Shown in pieces: positions 32,347 to 47,226 of a DNA stretch of 64,000 bases. Location of the stretch: the NCBI GenBank assembly GCA_008692225.1, contig VICG01000002.1:2339501-2403500 (forward strand), written 5' to 3'. Position 1 is the stretch's first letter; each line of letters begins with the position of its first letter. The position numbers and the translations under genes were made by a program. This DNA comes from Monilinia fructicola. Taxonomy: Eukaryota > Ascomycota > Leotiomycetes > Helotiales > Sclerotiniaceae. Under the pieces are notes generated by a model. That model made no database searches, was not told where the DNA came from, and saw only the letters and a list, made by a program, of their open reading frames with translations.

Positions 32347-34928
32347 GAGCTTTTGGTCTGAGGATAAATGGGTATGAGGGGCTTTTTATGACACAGGAGA
32401 TAAACTATGAATTAAGGCATGGGTGTATATTAGCGTGGCATCAAATGGCATAAAATGACAATGTTTACTTCCATGATGTTTTGCTGGAACGGAATTGTGG
32501 TTCGAGTCCACGATATCTTTTACCAGTTGGATCAAAGTTTGTGGAAGTATGGGGTAAGTGGTGTAGCCAGTCAAAGCTACTGCGTCAGTGGGCATGGAGA
32601 GGCAAATAAAAGGCTATAAGTGGTTCAACCCTCAATGAAAGATACCGCTCCTTGTTGTTGAAACCATGGGCCACTGTCTTCCAAGTAACGTTTCTCTATG
32701 TCTAGCCCTTTCCCCAGCACACACATCTTAGATGGCTGTGTATATAGCCATCTATATGAATGATCATTGGTATACATCAAACACACTTCATCGCCATGAC
32801 CATTAAAGCGCAGAGTCTAAACTCGACGGCGTTCAATACCATACTGTTCAGGGCTGATATACGGTACCAAGAGAAGGAACTTGCAACCCCCTCCCTAGGC
32901 ACAATCATAGCACCCAGAGACCCGGAATCATAAATACGGTATCCACAGCATCAGAAAATAAGCTGGCTTCCCTTGCTGCCCGAAGATTAAGATGAATGTC
33001 TCATGTTTGGTGTCCATTATTATTCCGGAGAAGATGGGGGAACTCTAATTGGATGCACTGTGTTTATCGATAACCTCCAGGGCTACATAGATTATGCATG
33101 TATCCAGAGGCTCCTCCTTTTGGCGAATGTTCGTTCTCACTTTGTTGGGAAGATGCGTTGGACCGTGTACTTTAATGGGGGCGGGGGGGGGTTGAGGAGG
33201 TAGAGTGGTAGAGAGGTAGGTAGGTAGGTTGTAGAGCAGAGCCCTGGAGAGTTCAAGGTTGAAAAAAATGATCTTGATTAGGAAGGAGGAGCTGATTCAT
33301 GTAGAGGTACTTGGACAACTACCTATGGTCCTTGGTAGGTAGAGGTTTTTTTACTTCTATATAGCCGACCCTCTTCACAAATAAGAAGTAGACCGACTGT
33401 GGTGTTTTGACGTCTCAAACTCAACCTACTTGGAACATTGCGTGGCGGTCTTGGATATGCAAGTGTTCAACATCATGTTCATTTTCCTATTCCTACCTCC
33501 CCTCCTCGAACGTGAGATCTCGATTGATGGATGTTGTTCACTTCCAGTTGAGACACAAATGATGATTGTACAACGTCATTTGGTATGATGCACTACGTAG
33601 GTAGGATAGGTAGGGTAGGTACTTACTTGGGTCCCTTGTTGGATGTTTTTGTAGAAGGGGAGAGGAAAAGAGAAGAGAAGAGCTCTGGAGAAGGTTAGAA
33701 TAGAAATTATAGGTCAAGTAAGTGATTATTAAGGTATTACCTAATATATATAGTATACCTGCTAGGCAGTAGTATATATAGCCGTGCCTGGTACTATTGC
33801 AGAGATATCCGTCTATTAGGTAGGTGGTACTTGTAGGTAGTAGATACCTAGGTAGTAGATAGTAGATAGTAAATAACAAATAATAGATAATTAGTAAGTA
33901 ATAAATAATAAGTAATAAATAGCGAATAGGAAATAGTAGATAATAAGTAGTAGATAATAAATAATAGGTAATTAGTAGGTAGTAGGTAGTACTTGTAGGT
34001 AGTAGGCACCTAGTAAACATGAATAGTATAATTACCTAGTAGTATCCATTCAAATGATAACAAGTAGTAGGTGGGAGGTGTCTCTATAAATTGATAAATT
34101 ATTCTTCTAGAACAACAGTGGGTGCTACCTAGCACGGTACGTCTATTGTAATACCGTCCCTAGTACAAGGACCCTTCATAGGATAAAACCATACTACTAG
34201 GTGTCTATATCCACCATCCGTAGCATTTGATCAATCTAAATCTCAATGAGGATTAGCCCAGAGGTCTTACTGTACCACTTAACTCAATCCGGCTACCTTG
34301 CTTTTTATTTTTTTGCCTCACAACAAGATTTACCTGCTACCTACTTACTCCTACCTAGTACTAGGTAGTTATTAATCGATTAAAAACTACCACCACTTGG
34401 GCAAAATTCTCTTTTCCTCAAAACCTCTCTTCTCTTCTCTTCTCCTCCCGTCTTCTCTTCCTTCTTACACAAAAAATATTGAACTTCCTCCTACTATCCC
34501 GATAACAACTTCTCTTTCTTTTACCATCAATTCTCTCTCTTTTCTTAGTTGCTGTCTTTGAATTTTCTTTCGAAGGCTTTTGAAAACCAAGTTAAAAGAG
34601 TTTTACTATTGTCTTCTCAACGTTTTCCTACTCTTCTTATAAAGAGAGCGAGCGGAAGCAAACAAACCGCCAAATTTTTCTTTTGAATCGTTGCGATTGC
34701 GTTTCGGTTTCTTAGATTTCATCTTCAATATTAAGATCTCCTTACGGTCTTTTTGTCACGATCTTACTGTCTTTACACGATAGTTCAAAGCAACCAAAAG
34801 ACTTCAAAGTCAACTTAATTTGTTCGATAATACTGCGGCCGAATTAACGAGAAAAAAACACCCTCATAAATCGATACCCTTCCAGCCTTACAGACTTTCA
34901 AATCTCGATCTTCTAAAATCTATTCAAT
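32347..34928. other. long spacer and leader of DED1
   Basis: No gene is supported. It contains a run of Gs at 33179-33191, a TAGGTAG/TAGTAGATA satellite (33590-34010), and from about 34420 a long pyrimidine-rich leader that runs into the DED1 start. Confidence 0.5.
33590..34010. repeat. TAGGTAG / TAGTAGATA composite microsatellite
   Basis: Irregular runs of GGTAGGTA, AGTAGATAGTAGATAG, AATAATAAGTAATA and GGTAGTAGGTAG alternate, densest at 33830-34010. On the minus strand this reads as a spurious Tyr-Leu-rich open stretch. Confidence 0.7.
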
Positions 34929-37200
<2,272 letters not shown>

Positions 37201-39796
37201 ACCACCAACAAAACCGCTTCTCGTTCCTTTTTCGAACTCTCGCTTCGAATCGGTACATCTTAGACCTTGGACAGAAGCGTCTTACAGATATCGATGAGCT
37301 TTGTACCCCTGATTGATATCACCAATTTCTTTTATTTTTTGACTTTTCCTTACAGCCCAGCTTCACATCTGCTCTGCATCGATTTATTCTGCGACTTTTT
37401 CGATTTTCCGGTGGCGGTATCCACGATTGAAGTCTTCTTTTGCATTTTGCGATAGAGCCGACTTTATACGTGGTCACGACCATTGATCGGCATACGATAG
37501 AACCTGTCTTTTGTTTATGACTGTCTGTCGCCTCGTCTCGATACCCATTATAGATAAAAGGCGATTAGGCAGACTACATGAGATGTCAACCTTTACGGCG
37601 TACCGGTCATGATGCTTTTTTTCTACCTGGAAGAGTGGGTTATAAAAGCTTTGGTTTTTTAAAGAACGCATTATGACGGTCATGTCCCCCAAAAACTTTC
37701 TGGTCCTGCTTTTAGCATTTCGGCGGTCATGAAGTCCTCCACCACGGAAGATCTTGCAAATATCTTCGTTGTTTTTTTCTTTGCATTTTGCTGCGTTTCT
37801 AGATAGATAAAAGTGGGATTCATATTCTCAAGCTTTTCTTCTTTAATGTGTTTTGTTCAATGGCACATGGCGACGAAGGATACCATTTGAGAGCTTGAAT
37901 TAAAGACTTTCCTATTGCTTTTTCATTTTTCCCATCATCTGCGAGTGGGCGTCTTTTACGATCAAATCGATATACGACAGTGGCACAACGTAGAATAGGC
38001 ATTTCTCTTCTAAAAAAAAGATTTAAAGGAAGAGTTGGTGCTTGTTCTCAATAACGCTGATGGCATTCGGAAGTGCTCCTGTCCATTCAGACTGAGACTG
38101 AGACCCAAAAGTTGGCATTTAAGCTGATAAGCAGGCAGAAAGAAGTCTGCTTCATATGATTGATGGAGGAAGGAATATGGGATGGGATGGATGATCAATT
38201 ACTTTGATACAATATAAAAAAGTCTTTTCCACAAATAATTCCGTGTTTTGGTATGTGATATCACTATGATGTACCCGAATGAAATGTGATACCTATGCAA
38301 GTGTTTGGCATCTCCACTTGTCTATCTATCCTGCATTCAGTGCTACGTATATTAAATGGTGTGGAGCGTCACGTGTTATGATGCTTCATATCTACTGCCT
38401 ATACAGAGCAAGGTGTGCATGCATCTCCAAGTATACAAGGACATCCGTTCTTTCCATTCTATATGTACCATCTTTTCCGTTCCATCATATACATACTTCA
38501 GCATCAAGTGCGCTCATTGGAAACATTCTCAAGTCTTGACAAGATACCATTAGATCAAAATGTGGTTGATTTATCCCACATCCCCTGAATACGGTTCTAA
38601 AGCTACGACCATCCTCCTACCTCTTCGAGCACTGCTAATTTGAAACTGTCTTTTGTTCTTGGTCGGGAAACACGCTGTAGGCCTTCGATGCTTCCAGACG
38701 TGAGGGGGCGATTACTGAGGATGGCACTTGTTCGACTGGGTTGTTGCTGGGATGTTTGCGGGATCCTTCATGTTGTGAGATCTTGCGTTATATTTTTGTC
38801 GATTGCTTGATTGATTGCTTATTTATTTGTTTTGTTTGTTTCTTTGTTTGTTGGTAGGTTTGTTGGTAGGTTTGTAGGTTTTCTCTTGGTGGAAATCTTA
38901 ATCGCTGAATCGTGTATTTGTACATACGCTCATCCTAATAAGCAAAGGAAACCCCCCGACACCTAATTATTGACGATTTTGGCGCTGTCATCAAAAAGCT
39001 ACGTTCGATGACCTTTTTACGCTCGCGAAAGTTTCGATATGAGCCCCGCCACTTCAAATGTTTATCCGTGCTGGCGTATATAAGAATCCAATGAACGGGA
39101 TCCCTAGCTCGGGCTTCGCTCGTGGCTTTCGATAGAATCACAATGATGTGTTTGCAGTGTACGCGAGTGTTTGGGAAGTCTAAGCTCGAGCGGCCATCTG
39201 GCTGTCGAGCCAGGATTCAGATGTTTGATTTTGAATAGTGTCGTGGGGAACAGAGGCCTGGAGAACACTTGCTTGCTCGATGTGGAGTGGGGAATTGAGA
39301 GGTGTTTCGAGGCGTGGGGGAATCTACGGTGGGGATCGCAGCATATACGTGACGATGGGATAGAATCCAAAATCCAAAATTAGCCTCCAATCCCCCAATG
39401 ATAGATCGATACATTCGACCGTGCATAGATGCGTCTCTTCAATTGTGTGATACTTCTTATGCTTTGAATCTGTACGGTTGCGGGTGCTATGAAGTCGGTA
39501 GAATCAAAAGGGTGTATCGATCTACGCAACATTCCTTCACGATGCACGTTTTGTAATTTCTGAACAAATGCAAGACCTTCAGTGATAAGCTCTACCTGCC
39601 TATAGCTACTGGTTACTAAGACAGTGCCAGTATAAATGTTTCCCCTCTATCAATGTCCCGCGTTATTCATGACCCGCTCTATTTCGCCGTGAAGTCCACT
39701 ATAATTTTAGGAGATATCTCATCTCGTACTGCCCCATCCACCAGGCCAGACACTATCCACGCCCGTTATTATAACTTGGAGGACCCAGAGCATACA
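37201..39796. other. DED1 3' flank and spacer
   Basis: Includes a T-rich 3' region of DED1 and a TTTGTTTGTTGGTAGG simple run at about 38825-38880. A somewhat GC-richer piece at 39100-39380 is open on both strands but has no domain, so no gene is called. Confidence 0.45.
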
Positions 39797-41070
39797 CTAA
39801 TCGGGTCGGGTGAGAAACGTCAACGCCGCTGCCACCAAGGCCTTCAGTCCCGTTAACATTGTCGGCTGTGTCACCGGCGGAAACCACGGACCGTGGTTCA
39901 TCGGTACATTCACCGTTGATCCATTCCCTCTAGCCTTCATAACAACATCAGGATCGGCCCCGCCAAGAAGCCAAAAGCACGACGGGACTCCTTTCCCACC
40001 CAACTTGTTGGGGACTTCCGCTGCCAAAATGCCAAAATCTTCTGTCCCGCCCCACAGCACGCAATCCCTAGCATGATCTTCTTCGAAAGTCGCATCAAAA
40101 GAAGCTGATATCATGTGCGTGATGGCGGGGTGGTTTACCAAGAGGGGTAGGCTTCTTATCAGTTCGACCAGCGACTCTTTACTGGCATTCCCCTCTAGCT
40201 GGACTTCTTTCACAATCATCTTCATCAAATACATGGTGTTATGTCTTGCCAACGAGTCAAAGTATCTTATGTTCAGCTTCAAAACCGCCTGGTCTGCAAT
40301 GACATCCCCCATATTCCCCGCCATCACTCTATCAACCGTCACGATGGCCGAATCATGCAAGTCTAATCTCTTGCTGGTGATCTCCTGCAATCGTACCATG
40401 ACGCTCGCAGCCATAGCCATGGGATCCGTCGTCACATGCGGCTGTGACGCATGGCCCCCCCTGCCGTAAAGCGTCACCCGGTAAGAATCGAGCCCGGCCC
40501 CGAAGATTCCGTCGCGCGTTCCGATGGTGCCAGCCGCCAATGCCATGACGCGCTGTCCCAGGATCACATCGGGGATGGGACACGCGTGTCTGGCGGGGTC
40601 GCAGAGTCCATCTTCGATCATGCCCCTCGCTCCCGCGCCTTGATTCACGCTCGGTTGGAAGAGCAGCACCAGCGTCCCTTTCCACAGGGTTTGCATTCCC
40701 CGCAGACCCGTCGCGGCAAATAGCACTCTCGTCATCTGTATACACGAAACGTGCACTTCATCCTGCTCCGCACCGCAGCGCAGCAGCCTACCCCCGCGCG
40801 ATCACGCGACCATTCCTGTCCCATGTACATCGCCGCACGGAGGAGCACGGTAGGTCCCCAGGAATTCCTCAGGATGCCAATACAGCCGGCGCCGCCGATG
40901 TCCGAGCGGGCCTCGAATCCCGGAAACTGTGCCAGGTATGTCTTGGCGGCGTTTCGAGCGTCGGCGCCATCCGGGCGCTGGGAGCCTCGTCGGAGATTCT
41001 CGTACATGTCGTCGAGATACTGGACGTTGACGAGTGCCGCGCAGTTGCTCACCAGCGTGGGGATATCCAT
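39797..41070 (-). pseudogene. M20-family amidohydrolase (aminoacylase-like), active site lost
   Basis: Minus strand, ATG at 41070, stop at 39797. The ends match fungal M20D amidohydrolases, which hydrolyse N-acyl or N-carbamoyl amino acids: FEARSDIGGAGCIGILRNS, GPTVLLRA, GTLVLLFQP, RVTLYGRGGHASQPH, WGGTEDFGILA and NHGPWFPPV. The middle is damaged. After LLRA the DMDALP stretch is replaced and the segment is shortened. The frame then changes near 40756, and the metal-binding HACGHD motif is missing (the sequence passes from GAEQD to EVHVSC). The Glu pair after FQP reads SVNQ, and the expected GQH reads GQR. The metal ligands are thus mostly gone while the remaining 319-codon frame is clean. 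I call it an inactive remnant; a repurposed pseudo-enzyme is possible. The DNA is clearly more GC-rich than its surroundings. Confidence 0.7.
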
Positions 41071-41865
41071 GTTTGCTCTTGACGGCCGGTCTCGAGCTCA
41101 TCGTGATGCGATCGCTCGTGCCAAAGCAACTGTATCGGGCAACGAAGCTCAACGAATCGGATACTGAGTTGGCCCAGGCAATGTAGCAAATCTCGTAGAA
41201 CGCGGTGAATAAAGACATGCCTGCGCAGTGCAAGAATTGTTCACATGCTCAGACGCCTATTAGGAACCCAATTTTGGATCAGAAGTCTTGGTTGAATAAT
41301 ACCTTCCCCGTCGGGTTGAGAGTTTAAGGGGGAGAGATCTCAAGATCGTACTTTCTCAAAGGAGGGATAGTTGGAAGTCGTATACAACTTTATGATACTA
41401 ATACTTCAATAGTCCCTTCAGATAATAACATAAAAGAAACCCGGTTGAATACGAATGGATATAAGAATTGAAATGGATAAATTGAAATCCAATTCGTTTT
41501 CAACCTCATCACACCTCAAACCCTTCCCCTTTCCCCTCTTACTTCACGCCTCTCTTTCTTCTTCTCTATCCCCCTTCCACCTTCCAAAAGTTATCACAGA
41601 ACAAATCGGGAAGATCAAAAGTAGATTAGAAAGATAATCAGGAGATAGAAGGAAGAAGGTTGAAAATTGAAAGTATGAAATGTATATATATTCAACATCA
41701 CAATCTGCAAATGATTGATGATTCCATGGATAGGCATATCTGTACCGTGCTAGGGACTGGGAAGTAAATTTCACAAATTCAGGCCGTATGTCATCTACAC
41801 CCACTTCTTTCTTTTAACATTTCCCACCATCATCACTTGCATCCACCATACCAAGGACCACTCAT
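41071..41865. other. spacer between M20 remnant and SDR gene
   Basis: Presumed promoter of the M20 remnant and 3' flank of the SDR gene. Pyrimidine-rich at 41500-41590. No gene. Confidence 0.45.
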
Positions 41866-42742
41866 CTACTTATGATTCAAGCCTCCTGCCAGCAACAGAC
41901 TCTGACCGGTCGCATATCCAGTCTTGGCAAACATGATAACCGCATTGGAACATTCCTCCGGAGTACCCAATCGATGCAAGGGAATGGCATCGAGTATGCC
42001 CGGGACGATGTCGGCATTGGGGATCATGCCCGTATTGCCAATCATCGCCGGCGCCACATCATTAACCGTGATTTTGTACTCGGCAAGATGGAGCGATAGA
42101 TTCTTCATCATAGATGTGAGACCCCCTTTCGACGCCGCATAATCTACGGATATTTTAGTTCAACGAGCGAGGGGCAAAAGGAAAGGCGAGGGGGTATCAT
42201 ACGACAACCATTAACACCAGCACCATAAGCAGCTATGCTCGAAATAAAGATAATCCTCCCCCACCTCTGGGCCTTCATAGGCTCCACCACCCCCTTCACC
42301 AACAGAAACGAAGCCCGCAAATTCACATTCAGCGTGTAGTCAAACTCCTCGAGCGAAATGTCCGAAACATCCACGATCCTCTTCCCATGGCCCGCGTTCG
42401 AAACCAGGATGTCCACCGCGCGCCCCCCATGCTCGCGTGCAATCTCGCCAAAGAGACGCGCGATCTGCTCCGGAGACCCCATGTCCACCTGGTGAATCGA
42501 GATGCGCAGCGCGCTCCCCGGAGACGTGCGGCGGAGTTCCGCGAGGAGCTGGTCAATCGCGTCTTTGGATGTGGAATATGTGAGGGCGAGATGAACACCC
42601 TCTGCGGCAAATGCACGGGCGCAAGCTGACCCGATGCTGGCTTCTGGTTATTTTCTGAGTTTGGGTGCTTGGATGCTGATTCTTACCCGCCTGAAGCTCC
42701 TGTGATCAGGGCAAGCCGGTCACGTAAGTCATTGTCGGCCAT
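41866..42742 (-). CDS. short-chain dehydrogenase/reductase (SDR, FabG-like)
   Basis: Three exons on the minus strand: 42742-42687, 42636-42203 and 42143-41866, giving 255 residues. Splicing at GTAAGA/CCAG rebuilds the cofactor loop TGASGGIG, and splicing at GTATGA/GTAG rebuilds the catalytic YAASK. Also visible are SNAGHG, the active-site Ser in IISS-type IFISSIAAYG, and a C-terminal GQSLLLAGG. The length and motif set are those of classical SDRs that reduce 3-oxoacyl groups or small carbonyls with NAD(P)H. Substrate cannot be read. It lies tail-to-head with the M20 remnant about 0.8 kb downstream on the same strand and shares its higher GC content. Confidence 0.88.
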
Positions 42743-43719
42743 TTTGGTCCTGGGTAGTGAAGAGGGTAGGATTAATCTGTTGTGTGGAGTTTGGCTGATA
42801 TTTGGGTATGTTGATTGAGGTTTTGTCATTGAAGCTCAACATTCATACAGAATCTTGGACGTAGTCTGTCTGCCCCGCACAGCGGGGAGTTCTTGATGTA
42901 GATGGGGAATTGTGGGTAAGGTATCGGTTTTTGGCGGCGTTTGTGGTTATTGCCGAATATACCCGCTGAACAACCACAACCTTAATGTCTAGTCACGAGA
43001 AACTCACATGATTTGACATGGAAAGAATTCCACCACTCCCTTTTGCTCCTTCTCTCATACCCCAAACGATGGTGCGGGAAACGTGGTAGAGATCGAAGAA
43101 GCGACATGCTGGATAGGGAAAATAAGAATAGGAAGAATAAGAGGCGAGGAACACAAGAGAAGATGAGCAATATTTCAAAACAATACAAGTAATCAAACAA
43201 TAATAGCGGTTTGAGTCTGAACTACTATATGACAGATCGTCTGTAGGTATTTACCAGGAGTTTATTGATATAAAAGCCAATCGGGTTGACGACATATAAC
43301 CATGAGACCATGGTTATATCCACTTCTTCCCAATGATAAGTGTGAAATGGTCAGTCATACACTCTCCGAACCACTGATGAACGGACTTAGATATAGACAT
43401 TGCGGACATGTAGTCACTTGATATCAAAGCACCGTGTATTCTTGAGTATCTTGAGTATTTCAAATAGAAAAGTAAAAAGCCTGGCAAAGCCAAAAGAGGG
43501 TATCACTCAAATCTTACGTCCCACATCACCAACCTCCCACCCCAAAAAACCTACTCCAAAAACCCATTCACCATTACCGAAATCCCAAATCTGTCCGCTT
43601 ATCATCTGCCTGTAATACATTCTTGATCTCATCCTTCTACCGGTCCATGCAGGATTGAAAAGTACAGGTAATCTTACAGATTCCCAGGAGAAAGATGTGG
43701 AAAGATATGTTGAGAACGG
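42743..43719. other. spacer
   Basis: SDR promoter and LITAF-gene 3' flank. AT-rich, without a recognised gene or repeat. Confidence 0.5.
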
Positions 43720-44604
43720 TTATGCACCAGGTACTCTAACTTCGGTTCTACCACTTCTGTGCCAGATGGCAAGTAATGCACCGCAGTGTCCACATTTTTG
43801 TTCGACGTCTTTGAGGCCTGATACTAGGTAGGGTATGCATCCTAGACAGGTCACTGCGCAGCAGAGGAGTGCGATCAGACTGGTGATGGGTTAGCGTGTT
43901 GATATTGATATGAGAGAGTGTGACATGGGGATAGAAAGGGAAACATACTGTGTAGTCATTCCACTGTGATGTTCAACAGATGTCACTTCGCGTACACCAC
44001 ATACAGGACAATCTACAGGAGTAGGACCGCTTTGCAAAGAACGAATGGGCATGGCAGTTGCATAGTTATTTTTCCCTTGATTGATATTTGCTCGGGGTGG
44101 AGGTTGGGGGGCATAGTGACCTTGGGGAGGATATTGTTCTTGAGCAGGAGGCGGAGCCTGATATTGTTCTTGTCCAGGAGGTGGTGATTGATATTGTGGT
44201 GCTTGTTGATCCTTCTCATTGGTGAATCCCTCTTGTTGAGGGGGGATTTGTTGTGATGCCATTGTATCTATATTATGACTGACGACTTCGATACCTTCGT
44301 AAGGTTCTGGCTTTATTTTCTCTCGAGACTTTTGTATTTGAGGAGGTAAATCTTGATGAGGCTGTAGTTGTGGTTGTGGTTGTGGTTGCAGTTGTGACTG
44401 TGACTGTGGATGTGATTGTTGTTGAGTATTTGAAGTAGATGAATCAGTAATGCCAGTTATCTGTGGAGAGATAGGCGTAGGGGTATAACTGGTTATGCCA
44501 GTTGATTGAGGAGAAACTGTATCGCTGGCATGTACGACGGGAGAAACTCCTTCATGATAGGGTGATGTGGATTGATTATCATTATGATTGTTATAAACGG
44601 ACAT
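43720..44604 (-). CDS. LITAF-domain membrane-associated protein
   Basis: Exon 1 is 44604-43949 and exon 2 is 43879-43720, with a 69-nt intron (GTATGT donor, CCAG acceptor), giving 271 residues. The first 190 residues are low-complexity, rich in Pro, Gln and Ser (PQPQPQLQPH, QYQAPPPAQEQY). The C-terminus is a complete LITAF domain: CPVCG, then HSGMTT, a hydrophobic ALLCCAVTCLGCIPYLV stretch that dips into the membrane, and KCGHCGALLA. The two CxxC knuckles bind one zinc ion. LITAF proteins sit on the cytosolic face of endosomal and plasma membranes; their Pro-rich tails often recruit ESCRT or ubiquitin-ligase partners. The intron falls inside the domain between the two knuckles. Confidence 0.88.
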
Positions 44605-47226
44605 TGCGTTTAATTGTTCTTGGTAAATTGATTATGAAAACTTGAAAGGATGATGTTTTGTTTAAAGAGGCGTGGAATGTATTATGATGTAAATAATTGT
44701 TCCTTTCAGCTGAGACTTTCCCTTCCAAGAATTGGTTCGCCGTCTTTCTTCTCCCCTTATGGAATGTAAAATATGAGATGTGAGATATGCGACGTAAGAT
44801 ATGAAAATACGATAAGGGCGTAAGTATCCTTATGGATATTTCAAGCTTTGGCCGAGATTTCTTTGCTAATCTCTGGATATGTGGATTTGTCTTTGATATC
44901 AATTGCCCAGGTGTAATTTGATGTCTTATGATATTTATATTGTATATAAATCAATGTTTAATGACCTTTTCGGAACTCGGAAGTGACTGGACTCGTTGGG
45001 GTGTGCAATTTAGGTATCCTCGATTAATTATCAATGAAGCTGTATCTCGTAGGACCTCGGGAGAGGAAGATGTTGAGGAAGACGTTGAAGGAGAGAAGTT
45101 GAGGAAGAGGTTAAGGAGAGAAATTGAGTAAGAGGTTGAAGGAGAAGAAGAAGCAGAAGAAGAAGAAGTTGAAGAGGAAGCTGAAGATACTCTCAAAAAG
45201 AGAAAGATGACAGCACTACCATCTAACCTTACTTACAATAAGGATAACCTTGAAAATCAGACTCACAGCTTGACCTCAGCTGAAAACCTGCAATTGACGA
45301 ACCTGGAAGTAGCAGTAGCAGTAGCAGTAGCACATACTCTGTAGTCAGCATCCTCCATCTCAATGCAAGAATGCCAATTAATGTAAGAATCCATCCATGG
45401 ATGTTTGAGAATCGATCCAGAGATACTTGTATAATGATAAAATCAACGTTTAAGCTTCACCTGCACACGCTAATGCAGGTGTATTGAAGGATGTCAAAAG
45501 TGGATCTCTTGCATAAGGTTCCAGGTTGGGACTGATGACTAAGCTCGACTAATATGAGTTAATCGTCTACTTTCAGTTTACTGCAATAGACCTCGGGAAC
45601 CTTGGCAATTACGGAGTACTGTACGGAGTAACCTCCAGAGTAAAGGAGAATCACACTGGCACTGGAGCATCATGAACTTCCAAGGTTGATTGATATGAGT
45701 GGCTCATGTGGCTCATGTGGCTCGGTTAGCACGTGCTGATATGGAAATAGAGGCTGTGGCGTGTGAAGGAGGCTCTTCACGTCAAGATCATCAAGTAGGT
45801 AACTCCAGGGCTAAGGTAGGATGTAGTTAGTTGGGTAGGTAGTTGGGTAAGTAGTTGGGTAGGTAGGTCATTTCAGTCACTCTTTCTTCTCGTCTTCGAA
45901 CCTGACGCTGGTGATGGTGATGGTGAGGGTGATGATGAGGGTGGTGGTGATGATTTAGTTTAACCTTAAGGTTAATACTAAGAGCTAGGTACTCTCACCT
46001 TGATCAAAGGTTCTTTATGTGGAAAAGTCTCAACAAATTGACGGGTCTTTTTCAATCATGACTCGGTATGGAGAAGGATCTTGTGGGTCTATGTATCATT
46101 CTCATTGAGGCATCATACATTAGAGATACAGCGCGTCTAGTACCTTGCTGCAGTCTGACGATAAGAGAATGTATAGTGGATGATTCGATCAGCAATTTCA
46201 TGGAACTTTTGGTCGGGGCTTTTAGTGAAGTTCTTTTTTGATTTCTCCCACATCTACCTGTTCTTATTGACCTGCTTGTCGTCCTCATTTCATTTATCTG
46301 TAGAATCTGCTTCGAAGTTTCGCCTGGAGATATCAGATGTTGGAGCTCATACCAACAGTCATGACGCGTGTTAATATCCATTCCCATACTATGAAAGCAG
46401 GTAATCTTCAGGTTATGCTTGTTGATCTAGATGCACCAAGATCAAGTTTTGCGGTAGTCCGTTGGGGTATCGAAGTGCTTTTTCGGTCCTGTAACATGTG
46501 AAATTCCTCGGTAAAATTGGTACCACCGCACATCATTATGATATCCTGGAAAAGTTCTTCACTATGGCGCAATCAAATCATGGATCTTCATGGAGTCTGG
46601 GGTTGTGGATAAATTCATATTCTTATCGGTGAGATTTTGCCGTTCTTTTATTGTTTCAGGTTTTAGAAGGACCGAGGGTTATTTCGGACGAAGTTCTTCA
46701 GCGATGTAACTGGTCAAAATTTTCCCTGAAGCTGGTATCTTCTCCCACATACAATACCGGAATCCCGATGGAATAGAATTGACGGGAAAGTCATCTTGGA
46801 ATGGAAAAATATGCTAGAATCTGGAGTAAAGTAAGCCGCAGGGGCTAGTGAACCTGCAGAAACTACCCTTGCTGGGTAAGGATTGTTCGGAGAAATTTCC
46901 AATCGGGTAGGTAGATTATTACTTTATCTACAATGACAAGGAGCTGGTTCTTGAGGCTGCTTCAGTTCCGGCATTTGGAATACTATAAGAGTTGCTCAAT
47001 TCTTCTTTGTCCTGTGGTGTATAACTTTGGTTGCAAGTTTGGCGGCAAGAACCCCACGATACGTTCCTTTACATTCCATTTTTGTGCTCTGTTTGTATTT
47101 ACAGCGTAAGTGATTTTCCTAAGTCAAGTTCATTCGACAATGACTAACAATTTCTCAGTTTTCCCACCACTACCAAAATCTTTCATACCACTCTTCATCC
47201 ACATCCTCTCACACCCCTCAATCACA
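44605..47226. other. spacer with simple repeats
   Basis: Holds a GAAGTTGAGGAAGA-type purine run (45060-45190), AGCAGT repeats (45311-45330), GTGGCTCAT repeats (45702-45725), and ACGGAGTA motifs at about 45612-45630. No gene could be supported; a 111-codon open stretch at 46052-46387 (minus) has no domain. Confidence 0.45.

Noticed and set aside
32440..32530. Possible tRNA gene around GGTTCGAGTCC
   Set aside because: The box-B-like sequence is there, but no matching acceptor stem, D arm or anticodon arm could be folded upstream.
33538..34020. 160-codon Tyr/Leu-rich open frame on the minus strand
   Set aside because: It is only the translation of the TAGGTAG/TAGTAGATA satellite.
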